NCBI RefSeq assembly: GCF_029227915.1
Contig: NC_079875.1
Coordinates: 39,763,201-39,827,200 of the forward strand
Direction of reading: 5' to 3'
Origin: Hydractinia symbiolongicarpus
Taxonomy: Eukaryota > Cnidaria > Hydrozoa > Anthoathecata > Hydractiniidae
Length of the DNA stretch: 64,000 nucleotides
This document shows positions 38,006 through 51,847 of this stretch, piece by piece; position 1 is the stretch's first letter; each line of letters starts with the position of its first letter. A program made the position numbers and the translations under genes. The notes below the pieces were generated by a model, which worked only from the letters and a program-made list of their open reading frames with translations, had not been told where the DNA came from and made no database searches.

Positions 38006-41000
38006 GGGCTCTGTGGTAGCGCTTCATTTAAGAATTATGATAAAAAAAGTCATTTTTTCATTGTGGGACCAATCCTAACCATTATCCTGCCCTGAGGAAA
38101 TAGCGACAGTTTGAAAAACTCCATTTCATTGACTTTCTAACGGTGTCAGTCCGTTTGAGTTAAAACGGTTGTGTCACATATTTATACCAACATGTATTAA
38201 GCGATATTTTTTTGATATTACTAGGTTGCATCGCTTTTAACAATGAAACGTTGACTGTGGGACTTAATTGAACTAACTTCGGACTGCGACCTGATAAATG
38301 TGATAAATGAGACAATTGGACTCCAAGAAATAACATTCTTCTTAATTTGACGTGATTGCCGGAACTCAGCGATTACACTGGGCTCTGTGGTAGCGCTTCA
38401 TTTAAGAATTAAGATAAAAAAGTCATTTTTTTATTGCGGGACCAATCCTAGCCATTATCTCGCGCTGAAGAATTAGCGGCAGTTTCAAAAACTACATTTT
38501 ATTGACTTTCTAACGGTGTCAGTCCGTTTGAGTTACAACGGTTTGGTCACATATTCGTACCAACATGTATTTAGCGATATTTTTCTGATATTACTAGGTT
38601 GCATCGCTTTTAACAATGAAACGATTGACTGTGGGACTTAATTGAGCTAACTTTGGACTGTCACCTGATAAATGTGATAAATGAGACAATTGGACTCCAA
38701 GAAATAACATTCTTGTTAATTTGACGTGATTTCCGGAACTCAGCGATTACACTGGGCACTGTGGTAGCGCTTCATATAAAAATGAAGATACAAAAAGTCA
38801 TTTTTTTATTGTGGGACCAATCCTAGCCGTTATCGCGCGTTAAAGAAATAGCGACAGTTTCAAGAACTACATTTCATTGACTTTCTAACGGTGTCAGTCC
38901 GTTTGAGTTAAAACGGTTGGGTCACATATTCGTACCAACATGTATTTAGCGATATTTTTCTGATATTACTAGGTTGCATCGCTTTTAACTATGAAACGAT
39001 TGACTGTGGGACTTAATTGAGCTAACTTTGGACTGTCACCTGATACATGTGATAAAAGAGACAATTGGACTCCAAGAAAAAATATTCTTCTTAATTTGAC
39101 ATGTTTGCCGAAACTCAGCGATTACACAGGGCTCTGTGGTAGCGCTTCATTTAAGAATTATGATAAAAAAAGTCATTTTTTCATTGTGGGACCAATCCTA
39201 GCCATTATCTCGCGCTGAAGAAATAGCGGCAGTTTCAAAAACTACATTTTATTGACTTTCTAACGGTGTCGGTCCGTTTGAGTTACAACGGTTGGGTCAC
39301 ATATTCGTACCAACATGTATTTAGCGATATTTTCCTGATATTACTAGGTTGCATCGCTTTTAACAATGAAACGTTGACTGTGGGACTTAATTGAACTAAC
39401 TTCAGACTGTGACCTGATAAATGTGATAAATGAAACAATTGGACTCCAAGAAATAACATATTTCTTAATTTGACGTAATTGCCGGAACTCAGCGATTACA
39501 CTGGGCACTGTGGTAGCGCTTCAATTAAGAATTAAGATAAAAAAGTCATTTTTTTATTGCGGGACCAATCCTAGCCATTATCTCGCGCTGAAGAAATAGC
39601 GGCAGTTTCAAAAACTACATTTTATTGGCTTTCTAACGGTGTCGGTCCGTTTGAGTTACAACGGTTGGGTCACATATTCGTTCCAACATGTATTTAGCGA
39701 TATTTTTCTGATATTACTAGGTTGCATCGCTTTTAACAATGAAACGATTGACTGTGGGATTTAATTGAGCTAACTTTGAACTGTCACCTGATAAATGTGA
39801 TAAATGAGACAATTGGACTCCAAGAAATAACATTCTTGTTAATTTGACGTGATTGCCGGAACTCAGCGATTACACTGGGCACTGTGGTAGCGCTTCATTT
39901 AAAAATTAAGATACAAAAAGTCATTTTTTTATGGCAGGACCAATCCTAGCCATTATCTGGCGCTGAAGAAATAGCGGCAGTTTCAAAAACTACATTTTAT
40001 TGACTTTCTAACGGTGTCAGTCCGTTTGAGTTACAACGGTTGGGTCACATATTCGTACCAACATGTATTAAGCGATATTTTTCTGATATTACTAGGTTGC
40101 ATCGCTTTTAACAATGAAACGATTGACTGTGGGACTTAATTGAGCTAACTTTGGACTGTCACCTGATAAATGTGATAAATGAGACAATTGGACTCCAAGA
40201 AATAACATTCTTGTTAATTTGACGTGATTGCCGGAACTCAGCGATTACACTGGGCACTGTGGTAGCCCTTCATTTAAAAATTAAGATACAAAAAGTCATT
40301 TTTTTATTGTGGGACCAATCCTAGCCGTTATAGCGCGCTAAAGAAATAGCGACAGTTTCAAGAATTAAATTTCATTGACTTTCTAACGGTGTCAGTCCGT
40401 TTGAGTTACAACGGTTGGATCACATATTTGTACCAACATGTATTTAGCGATATTTTTCTGATATTACTAGGTTGCATCGCTTTTAACTATGAAACGATTG
40501 ACTGTGGGACTTAATTGAGCTAACTTTGGACTGTCACCTGATAAATGTGATAAATGAGACAATTGGACTCCAAGAAATAACATTCTTGTTAATTTGACGT
40601 GATTGCCGAAACTCAGCGATTACACTGGGCACTGTGGTAGCGCTTCATTTAAAAATTAAGATACAAAAAGTCATTTTTTTATTGTGGGACTAATTCTAGC
40701 CGTTATCGCGCGCTAAAGAAATAGCGACAGTTTCAATAACTACATTTCATTGACTTTCTAACGGTGTCAGTCCGTTTGAGTTACAACGGCTGGGTCACAT
40801 ATTTGTACCAACATGTATTTAGCGATATTTTTCTGATATTACTAGGTTGCATCGCTTTTAACTATGAAACGATTGACTGTGGGACTTAATTGAGCTAACT
40901 TTGGACTGTCACCTGATAAATGTGATAAAAGAGACAATTGGACTCCAAGAAAAAACATTCTTCTTAATTTGACATGTTTGCCGAAACTCAGCGATTACAC

Positions 41001-42872
41001 AGGGCTCTGTGGTAGCGCTTCATTTAAGAATTATGATAAAAAAAGTCATTTTTTCATTGTGGGACCAATCCTAGCCATTATCCTGCCCTGAGGAAATAGC
41101 GACAGTTTCAAAAACTACATTTCATTGACTTTCTAACGGTGTCAGTCCGTTTGAGTTTTAACGGTTATGTCACATATTCATACCAACATGTGTTTAGCGA
41201 TATTTTTTCGATATTACTAGGTTGCATCGCTTTTAACAATGAAACGTTGACTGTGGGACTTAATTGAACTAACTTCGGACTGTGACCTGATAAATGTGAT
41301 AAATGAGACAATTGCACTCCAAGAAATAACATTCTTCTTAATTTGACGTGATTGCCGGAACTCAGCGATTACACTGGGCTCTGTGGTAGCGCTTCATTTA
41401 AGAATTAAGATAAAAAAGTCATTTTTTTATTGCGGGACCAATCCTAGCCATTATCTCGCGCTGAAGAAATAGCGGCAGTTTCAAAAACTACTATTTATTG
41501 ACTTTCTAACGGTGTCGGTCCGTTTGAGTTACAACGGTTGGGTCACATATTCGTACCAACATGTATTTAGCGATATTTTTCTGATATTACTAGGTTGCAT
41601 CGCTTTTAACAATGAAACGTTGACTGTGGGACTTAATTGAACTAACTTTGGACTGTGACCTGATAAATGTGATAAATGAGACAATTGGACTCCAAGAAAT
41701 AACATTTTTCTTAATTTGACGTAATTGCCGGAACTCAGCGATTACACTGGGCACTGTGGTAGCGCTTCAATTAAGAATTAAGATAAAAAAGTCATTTTTT
41801 TATTGCGGGACCAATCCTAGCCATTATCTCGCGCTGAAGAAATAGCAGCAGTTTCAAAAACTACATTTTATTGACTTTCTAACGGTGTCGGTCCGTTTGA
41901 GTTACAACGGTTGGGTCACATATTTGTACCAACATGTATTTAGCGATATTGTTCTGATATTACTAGGTTGCATCGCTTTTAACAATGAAACGATTGACTG
42001 TGGGACTTAATTGAGCTAACTTTGGACTGTCACCTGATAAATGTGATAAATGAGACAATTGGACTCCAAGAAATAACATTCTTGTTAATTTGACGTGATT
42101 GCCGGAACTCAGCGATTACACTGGGCACTGTGGTAGCGCTTCATTTAAAAATTAAGATACAAAAAGTCATTTTTTTATTGCAGGACCAATCCTAGCCATT
42201 ATCTGGCGCTGAAGAAATAGCGGCAGTTTCAAAAACTACATTTTATTGACTTTCTAACGGTGTCAGTCCGTTTGAGTTACAACGATTGGGTCACATATTC
42301 GTACCAACATGTATTAAGCGATATTTTTCTGATATTACTAGGTTGCATCGCTTTTAACAATGAAACGATTGACTGTGGGACTTAATTGAGCTTACTTTGG
42401 ACTGTCACCTGATAAATGTGATAAATGAGACAATTGGACTCCAAGAAATAACATTCTTGTTAATTTGACGTGATTGCCGGAACTCAGCGATTACACTGGG
42501 CACTGTGGTAGCCCTTCATTTAAAAATTAAGATACAAAAAGTCATTTTTTTATTGTGGGACCAATCCTAGCCGTTATCGCGCGCTAAAGAAATAGCGACA
42601 GTTTCAAGAACTAAATTTCATTGACTTTCTAACGGTGTCAGTCCGTTTGAGTTACAACGGTTGGATCACATATTTGTACCAACATGTATTTAGCGATATT
42701 TTTCTGATATTACTAGGTTGCATCACTTTTAACTATGAAACGATTGACTGTGGGACTTAATTGAGCTAACTTTGGACTGTCACCTGATAAATGTGATAAA
42801 AGAGACAATTGGACTCCAAGAAAAAACATTCTTCTTAATTTGACATGATTGCCGAAACTCAGCGATTACACT
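38006..42872 (+). repeat. Higher-order region with 6- and 8-monomer duplications (M103-M115)
   Basis: Starts: 38006, 38380, 38754, 39129, 39503, 39877, 40252, 40627, 41002, 41376, 41749, 42123, 42498. M103-M104 match M111-M112 at 2996 bp (shared ATTATCCTGCCCTGAGG). M107-M109 match M113-M115 at 2246 bp (shared TCAATTAAGAATTAAGATAAA start, then GATACAAAAAGTC with ATCTGGCGCTG, then GGTAGCCCTTCATT). The GATACAAAAAGTC variant is typical of this region and continues into the next. No gene seen. Confidence 0.87.
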
Positions 42873-45800
42873 GGGCTCTGTGGTAGCGCTTCATTTAAGA
42901 TTTATGATAAAAACAGTCATTTTTCATTGTGGGACCAATCCTAGCCATTATCCTGCCAGAGGAAATAGCGACAGTTTCAAAAACTACATTTCATTGACTT
43001 TCTAACGGTGTCAGTCCGTTTGGGTTTCAACGGTTGTGCCACATATTCATACCAACATGTATTTAGCGATATTTTTTCGATATTACTAGGTTGCATCGCT
43101 TTTAACAATGAAACGTTGACTGTGGGACTTAATTGAACTAACTTCGGACTGTGACCTGATAAATGTGATAAATGGGACAATTGGACTCCAAGAAATAACA
43201 TTCTTCTTAATTTGACGTGATTGCCGGAACTCAGCGATTACACTGGGCTCTGTGGTAGCGCTTCATTTAAGAATTAAGATAAAAAAGTCATTTTTTTATT
43301 GCAGGACCAATCCTAGCCATTATCTCGCGCTGAAGAAATGGCGGCAGTTTCTAAAACTACATTTTATTGACTTTCTAACGGTGTCAGTCCGTTTGAGTTA
43401 CAACGGTTGGGTCACATATTCGTACCAACATGTATTTAGCGATATTTTTCTGATATTACTAGGTTGCATTGCTTTTAACAATGAAACGATTGACTGTGGG
43501 ACTTAATTGAGCTAACTTTGGACTGTCACCTGATAAATGTGATAAATGAGACAATTGGACTCCAAGAAAAAACATTCTTCTTAATTTGACATGATTGCCG
43601 AAACTCCGCGATTACACTGGGCTCTGTGGTAGCGCTTCATTTAAGAATTATGATAAAAAAGTCATTTTTTTATTGCGGGACCAATCCTAGCCATTATCTC
43701 GCGCTGAAGAAATAGCGGCAGTTTCAAAAACTACATTTCATTGACTTTCTAACGGTGTCAGTCCGTTTGAGTTACAACGGTTGGGTCATATATTCGTACC
43801 AACAAGTATTTAGCGATATTTTTCTGATATCACTAGGTTGCATCGCTTTTAACAATGAAACGATTGACTGTGGGACTTAATTGAGCTAACTTTGGACTGT
43901 CACCTGATAAATGTGATAAAGGAGACAATTGGACTCCAAGAAAAAACATTCTTCTTAATTTGACATGATTGCCGAAACTCCGCGATTACACTGGGCTCTG
44001 TGGTAGCGCTTCATTTAAGAATTATGATAAAAAAAGTCATTTTTTTATTGTGGGACCAATCCTAGCCATTATGGCGCGCTGAGGAAATAGCGACAGTTTA
44101 AAAAACTACATTTCATTGACTTTCTAACGGTGTCAGTCCGTTTGAGTTACAACGGTTGGGTCACATATTCGTACCAACATGTATTTAGCGATATTTTTCT
44201 GATATTACTAGGTTGCATCGCTTTTAACTATGAAACGATTGACTGTGGGACTTAATTGAGCTAACTTTGGACTGTCACCTGATAAATGTGATAAAAGAGA
44301 CAATTGGACTCCAAGAAAAAACATTCTTCTTAATTTGACATGATTGCCGAAACTCAGCGATTACACTGGGCTCTGTGGTAGCGCTTCATTTAAGATTTAT
44401 GATAAAAACAGTCATTTTTCATTGTGGGACCAATCCTAGCCATTATCCTGCCAGAGGAAATAGCGACAGTTTCAAAAACTACATTTCATTGACTTTCTAA
44501 CGGTGTCAGTCCGTTTGGGTTTCAACGGTTGTGCCACATATTCATACCAACATGTATTTAGCGATATTTTTTCGATATTACTAGGTTGCATCGCTTTTAA
44601 CAATGAAACGTTGACTGTGGGACTTAATTGAACTAACTTAGGACTGTGACCTGATAAATGTGATAAATGGGACAATTGGACTCCAAGAAATAACATTCTT
44701 CTTAATTTGACGTGATTGCCGGAACTCAGCGATTACACTGGGCTCTGTGGTAGCGCTTCATTTAAGAATTAAGATAAAAAAGTCATTTTTTTATTGCAGG
44801 ACCAATCCTAGCCATTATCTCGCGCTGAAGAAATTGCGGCAGTTTCTAAAACTACATTTTATTGACTTTCTAACGGTGTCAGTCCGTTTGAGTTACAACG
44901 GTTGGGTCACATATTCGTACCAACATGTATTTAGCGATATTTTTTTGATATTACTAGGTTGCATCGCTTTTAACAATGAAACAATGACTCTGGGACTTAA
45001 TTGAACTAACTTTGGACTGTGACCTTATAAATGTGATAAATGAGACAATTGGACTAAAAGAAATAACATTCTTCTGAATTTGACGTGATTGCCGGAACTC
45101 AGCAATTACACTGGGCACTGTGGTAGCGCTTCATTTAAAAATTAAGATACAAAAAGTCATTTTTTTATTGTGGGAACAATCCTAGCCATTATCCTGTGCT
45201 GAGGAAATAGCGACAGTTTCAAAAACTACATTTCATTGACTTTCTAACGGTGTCAGTCCGTTTGAGTTTCAACGGGTGTGTCACATATTCATACCAACAT
45301 GTATTTAGCGATATTTTTTTGATATTACTAGGTTGCATCGCTTTTAACAATAAAACGTTAACTGTGGGACTTAATTGAACTAACTTTGGACTGTGACCTG
45401 ATAAATGTGATAAATGAGACAATTGGACTCCAAGAAAAAACATTCTTGTTAACTTGACGTGATTGCCGGAACTCAGCGATTACACTGGGCACTGTGGTAG
45501 CGCTTCATTTAAAAATTAGGCTAAAAAAAGTCATTTTTTTACTGTGGAACCTATCCTAGCCGTTAGCGCGCGTTGAAGAAAAAGCGACAGTTTCAAAAAC
45601 TACATTTCATTGAGTTTCTAACAGTGTCAGTCCGTTTGAGTTACAACGGTTGGGTCACATATTCGTACCAACATGTATTTAGCGATATTTTTCTGATATT
45701 ACTAGGTTGCATCGCTTTTAACTATGAAACGATTGACTGTGGGACTTAATTGAGCTAACTTTGGACTGTCACCTGATAAATGTGATAAAAGAGACAATTG

Positions 45801-48800
45801 GACTCCAAGAAAAAACATTCTTCTTAATTTGACATGATTGCCGAAACTCAGCGATTACACTGGGCTCTGTGGTAGCGCTTCATTTAAGAATTATGATAAA
45901 AACAGTCATTTTTTTATTGTGGGACCAATCCTAGCCATTATCCTGCCAGAGGAAATAGCGACAGTTTCAAAAACTACATTTCATTGACTTTCTAACGGTG
46001 TCAGTCCGTTTGGGTTTCAACGGTTGTGCCACATATTCATACCAACATGTATTTAGCGATATTTTTTCGATATTACTAGGTTGCATCGCTTTTAACAATG
46101 AAACGTTGACTGTGGGACTTAATTGAACTAACTTCGGACTGTGACCTGATAAATGTGATAAATGAGACAATTGGACTCCAAGAAATAACATTCTTCTTAA
46201 TTTGACGTGATTGCCGGAACTCAGCGATTACACTGGGCTCTGTGGTAGCGCTTCATTTAAGAATTAAGATAAAAAAGTCATTTTTTTATTGCAGGACCAA
46301 TCCTAGCCATTATCTCGCGCTGAAGAAATGGCGGCAGTTTCTAAAACTACATTTTATTGACTTTCTAACGGTGTCAGTCAGTTTGAGTTACAACGGTTGG
46401 GTCACATATTCGTACCAACATGTATTTAGCGATATTTTTCTGATATTACTAGGTTGCATCGCTTTTAACAATGAAACGATTGACTGTGGGACTTAATTGA
46501 GCTAACTTTGGACTGTCACCTGATAAATGTGATAAATGAGACAATTGGACTCCAAGAAAAAACATTCTTCTTAATTTGACATGATTGCCGAAACTCCGCG
46601 ATTACACTGGGCTCTGTGGTAGCGCTTCATTTAAGAATTATGATAAAAAAAGTCATTTTTTTATTGCGGGACCAATCCTAGCCATTATCTCGCGCTGAAG
46701 AAATAGCGGCAGTTTCAAAAACTACATTTCATTGACTTTCTAACGGTGTCAGTCCGTTTGAGTTACAACGGTTGGGTCATATATTCGTACCAACATGTAT
46801 TTAGCGATATTTTTCTGATATCACTAGGTCGCATCGCTTTTAACAATGAAACGATTGACTGTGGGACTTAATTGAGCTAACTTTGGACTGTCACCTGATA
46901 AATGTGATAAAGGAGACAATTGGACTCCAAGAAAAAACATTCTTCTTAATTTGACATGATTGCCGAAACTCCGCGATTACACTGGGCTCTGTGGTAGCGC
47001 TTCATTTAAGAATTATGATAAAAAAAGTCATTTTTTTATTGTGGGACCAATCCTAGCCATTATCGCGCGCTGAGGAAATAGCGACAGTTTCAAAAACTAC
47101 ATTTCATTGACTTTCTAACGGTGTCAGTCCGTTTGAGTTACAACGGTTGGGTCACATATTCGTACCAACATGTATTTAGCGATATTTTTTTGATATTACT
47201 AGGTTGCATCGCTTTTAACAATGAAACAATGACTCTGGGACTTAATTGAACTAACTTTGGACTGTGACCTGATAAATGTGATAAATGAGACAATTTTACT
47301 ACAAGAAATAACATTCTTCTGAATTTGACATGATTGCCGGAACTCAGCAATTACACTGGGCACTGTGGTAGCGCTTCATTTAAAATTTAAGATACAAAAA
47401 GTCATTTTTTTATTGTGGGAACAATCCTAGCCATTATCCTGTGCTGAGGAAATAGCGACAGTTTCAAAAACTACATTTCATTGACTTTCTAACGGTGTCA
47501 GTCCGTTTGAGTTACAACGGTTGGGTCACATATTCGTACCAACATGTATTTAGCGATATTTTTTTGATATTACTAGGTTGCATCGCTTTTAACAATGAAA
47601 CAATGACTCTGGGACTTAATTGAACTAACTTTGGACTGTGACCTGATAAATGTGATAAATGAGACAATTGGACTACAAGAAATAACATTCTTCTGAATTT
47701 GACATGATTGCCGGAACTCAGCAATTACACTGGGCACTGTGGTAGCGCTTCATTTAAAATTTAAGATACAAAAAGTCATTTTTTTATTGTGGGAACAATC
47801 CTAGCCATTATCCTGTGCTGAGGAAATAGCGACAGTTTCAAAAACTACATTTCATTGACTTTCTAACGGTGTCAGTCCGTTTGAGTTTCAACGGGTGTGT
47901 CACATATTCATACCAACATGTATTTAGCGATATTTTTTTGATATTACTAGGTTGCATCGCTTTTAACAATAAAACGTTAACTGTGGGACTTAATTGAACT
48001 AACTTTGGACTGTGACCTGATAAATGTGATAAATGAGACAATTGGACTCCAAGAAAAAACATTCTTGTTAACTTGACGTGATTGCCGGAACTCAGCGATT
48101 ACACTGGGCACTGTGGTAGCGCTTCATTTAAAAATTAGGCTAAAAAAAGTCATTTTTTTACTGTGGAACCTATCCTAGCCGTTAGTGCGCGTTGAAGAAA
48201 AAGCGACAGTTTCAAAAACTACATTTCATTGAGTTTCTAACGGTGTCAGTCCGTTTGAGTTACAACGGTTTGGTCACATATTCGTACCAACATGTATTTA
48301 GCGATATTTTTCTGATATTACTAGGTTGAATCGCTTTTAACAATGAAACGATTGATTGTGGGACTTAATTGAGCTAACTTTGGACTGTCACCTGATAAAT
48401 GTGATAAATGAGACAATTGGACTCCAAGAAATAACATTCTTGTTAATTTGACGTGATTGCCGGAACTCAGCGATTACACTTGTCACTGTGGTAGCGCTTC
48501 ATTTTAAAATTAATATACAAAAAGTCATTTTTTTATTGTGTGACCAATCCTAGCCGTTATCGCGCGCTAAAGAAATAGCGACAGTTTCAAGAACTACATT
48601 TCATTGACTTTCTAACGGTGTCAGTCCGTTTGAGTTACAACGGTTGGGTCACATATTCGTACCAACATGTATTTAGCGATATTTTAGTGATATTACTAGG
48701 TTGCATCGCTTTTGACTATGAAACGATTGACTGTGGGACTTAATTGAGCTAACTTTGGACTGTCACCTGATAAATGTGATAAAAGAGACAATTGGACTCC

Positions 48801-48855
48801 AAGAAAAAACATTCTTCTTAATTTGACATGATTGCCGAAACTCCGCGATTACACT
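42873..48855 (+). repeat. Tetramer-based higher-order region (M116-M131), ~1495-bp period
   Basis: Starts: 42873, 43245, 43619, 43993 | 44368, 44740, 45113, 45487 | 45862, 46235, 46609, 46984 | 47358, 47732, 48106, 48481. The first two monomers of the first three tetramers match (offsets 1495 and 2990 bp; private CATTATCCTGCCAGAGG and GTTGTGCCACATATTCATACC). The third and fourth positions match between tetramers 1 and 3 only (AAACTCCGCG, GATATCACTAGG). Tetramer 2 instead carries the pair M122-M123, which recurs at M129-M130 (offset 2619 bp; AACGGGTGTGTCAC, GTTAACTGTGGG). The segments upstream of M128 and M129 are near-identical at 374 bp spacing. Open frames of 84-85 codons on the + strand here lie across a single monomer and are not treated as genes. 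Confidence 0.9.
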
Positions 48856-51847
48856 GGGCTCTGTGGTAGCGCTTCATTTAAGAATTATGATAAAAAAAGT
48901 CATTTTTTTATTGTGGGACCAATCCTAGTCATTATCGCGCGCTGAGGAAATAGCGACAGTTTCAAGAACTACATTTCATTGACTTTCTAACGGTGTCAGT
49001 CCGTTTGAGTTTCAACTGTTGTGTCACATATTCGTACCAACATGTATTTAGCGATATTTTTTTGATATTACTAGGTTGCATCGCTTTTAACAATGAAACG
49101 TTGACTGTGGGACTTAATTGAGCTAACTTTGGACTGTCACCTGATAAATGTGATAAAGGAGACAATTGGACTCCAAGAAATAACATTCTTGTTAATTTGA
49201 CGTGATTGCCGGAACTCAGCGATTATTTTGGGCTCTGTGGTAACGCTTCAATTAAGAATTAAGATAAAAAAGTCATTTTTTTATTGCGGGACCAATCCTA
49301 GCCATTATCTCGCGCTGAAGAAATAGCGGCAGTTTCAAAAACTACATTTCATTGACTTTCTAACGGTGTCAGTCCGTTTGAGTTACAACGGTTGGGTCAT
49401 ATATTCGTACCAACATGTATCTAGCGATATTTTTGTGATATCACTAGGTTGCATCGGTTTTAACAATGAAACGATTGACTGTGGGACTTAATTGAGCTAA
49501 CTTTGGACTGTCACCTGATAAATGTGATAAAGGAGACAATTGGACTCCAAGAAAAAACATTCTTCTTAATTTGACATGATTGCCGAAACTCAGCGATTAC
49601 ACTGGGCTCTGTGGTAGCGCTTCATTAAAGAATTATGATAAAAAAAGTCATTTTTTTATTGTGGGACCAATCCTAGCCATTATCGCGCGCTGAGGAAATA
49701 GCGACAGTTTCAAAAACTACATTTCATTGACTTTCTAACAGTGTCAGTCCGTTTGAGTTTCAACTGTTGTGTCACATATTCGTACCAACATGTATTTAGC
49801 GATATTTTTTTGATATTACTAGGTTGCATCGCTTTTAACAATGAAACGTTGACTGTGGGACTTAATTGAACTAACTTTGGACTGTGACCTGATAAATGTG
49901 ATAAATGAGACAATTGGACTCCAAGAAATAACATTCTTGTTAATTTGACGTGATTGCCGGAACTCAGCGATTACACTGGGCTCTGTGGTAACGCTTCAAT
50001 TAAGAATTAAGAGAAAAAAGTCATTTTTTTATTGCGGGACCAATCCTAGCCATTATCTCGCGCTGAAGAAATAGCGGCAGTTTCAAAAACTACATTTCGT
50101 TGACTTTCTAACGGTGTCAGTCCGTTTGAGTTACAACGGTTGGGTCACATATTCGTACCAACATGTATCTAGCGATATTTTTCTGATATCACTAGGTTGC
50201 ATCGCTTTTAACAATGAAACGATTGACTGTGGGACTTAATTGAGCTAACTTTGGACTGTCACCTGATAAATGTGATAAAGGAGACAATTGGACTCCAAGA
50301 AAAAACATTCTTCTTAATTTGACATGATTGCCGAAACTCAGCGATTACACTGGGCTCTGTGGTAGCGCTTCATTTAAGAATTATGATAAAAAAAGTCATT
50401 TTTTTATTGTGGGACCAATCCTAGCCATTATCTCGCGCTGAAGAAATAGCGGCAGTTTCAAAAACTACATTTCATTGACTTTCTAACGGTGTCAGTCCGT
50501 TTGAGTTACAACGGTTGGGTCACATATTCGTATCAACATGTATTTAGCGATATTTTTTTGATATTACTAGGTTGCATCGCTTTTAACAATGAAACGTTGA
50601 CTGTGGGACTTAATTGAACTAACTTTGGACTGTGACCTGATAAATGTGATAAATGAGACAATTGGACTCCAAGAAATAACATTCTTGTTAATTTGACGTG
50701 ATTGCCGGAACTCAGCGATTACACTGGGCTCTGTGGTAACGCTTCAATTAAGAATTAAGAGAAAAAAGTCATTTTTTTATTGCGGGACCAATCCTAGCCA
50801 TTATCAGGCGCTGAAGAAATAGCGGCAGTTTCAAAAACTACATTTCGTTGACTTTCTAACGGTGTCAGTCCGTTTGAGTTACAACGGTTGGGTCACATAT
50901 TCGTACCAACATGTATCTAGCGATATTTTTCTGATATCACTAGGTTGCATTGCTTTTAACAATGAAACGATTGACTGTGGGACTTAATTGAGCTAACTTT
51001 GGACTGTCACCTGATAAATGTGATAAAGGAGACAATTGGACTCCAAGAAAAAACATTCTTCTTAATTTGACATGATTGCCGAAACTCAGCGATTACACTG
51101 GGCTCTGTGGTAGCGCTTCATTTAAGAATTATGATAAAAAAAGTCATTTTTTTATTGTGGGACCAATCCTAGCCATTATCTCGCGCTGAAGAAATAGCGG
51201 CAGTTTCAAAAACTACATTTCATTGACTTTCTAACGGTGTCAGTCCGTTTGAGTTACAACGGTTGGGTCACATATTCGTATCAACTTGTATTTAGCGATA
51301 TTTTTTTGATATTACTAGGTTGCATCGCTTTTAACAATGAAACGTTGACTGTGGGACTTAATTGAACTAACTTTGGACTGTGACCTGATAAATGTGATAA
51401 ATGAGACAATTGGACTCCAAGAAATAACATTCTTGTTAATTTGACGTGATTGCCGGAACTCAGCGGTTATACTGGGTTCTGTGGTAACGCTTCAATTAAG
51501 AATTAACATAAAAAAGTCATTTTTTTATTGCGGGACCAATCCTAGCCATTATCTCGCGCTGAAGAAATAGCGGCAGTTTCAAAAACTACATTTCATTGAC
51601 TTTCTAACGGTGTCATTCCGTTTGAGTTACAACGGTTGGGTCACATATTCGTACCAACATGTATTTAGCGATATTTTTCTGATATTACTAGGTTGCATCG
51701 CTTTTAACAATGAAACGATTGACTGTGGGACTTAATTGAGCTAACTTTGGACTGTGACCTGATAAATGTGATAAATAAGACAATTGGACTCCAAGAAATA
51801 ACATTCTTGTTATTTTGACGTGGTTGTCGGAATTCAGCGATTACACT
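48856..51847 (+). repeat. 748-bp dimer region (M132-M139)
   Basis: Starts: 48856 Y, 49230 X, 49604 Y, 49978 X, 50352 Y, 50726 X, 51100 Y, 51474 X. X has GTGGTAACGCTTCAATTAAG (TAACG where most monomers have TAGCG) and GATATCACTAGG or GATATTACTAGG. Y has AAGAATTATGATAAAAAAAG. Every monomer in this region is exactly 374 bp by my boundaries, more regular than elsewhere. The 49230 start is degraded (GATTATTTTGGGCTC). Confidence 0.9.

Noticed and set aside
43252-43506. 84-85 codon + strand open frames at 43252, 44747 and 46242
   Set aside because: They are the same position in three copies of one tetramer monomer, start in the monomer head and end in the interior. Their conservation is explained by the recent tetramer duplication; no domain, codon signal or surrounding gene structure supports coding.
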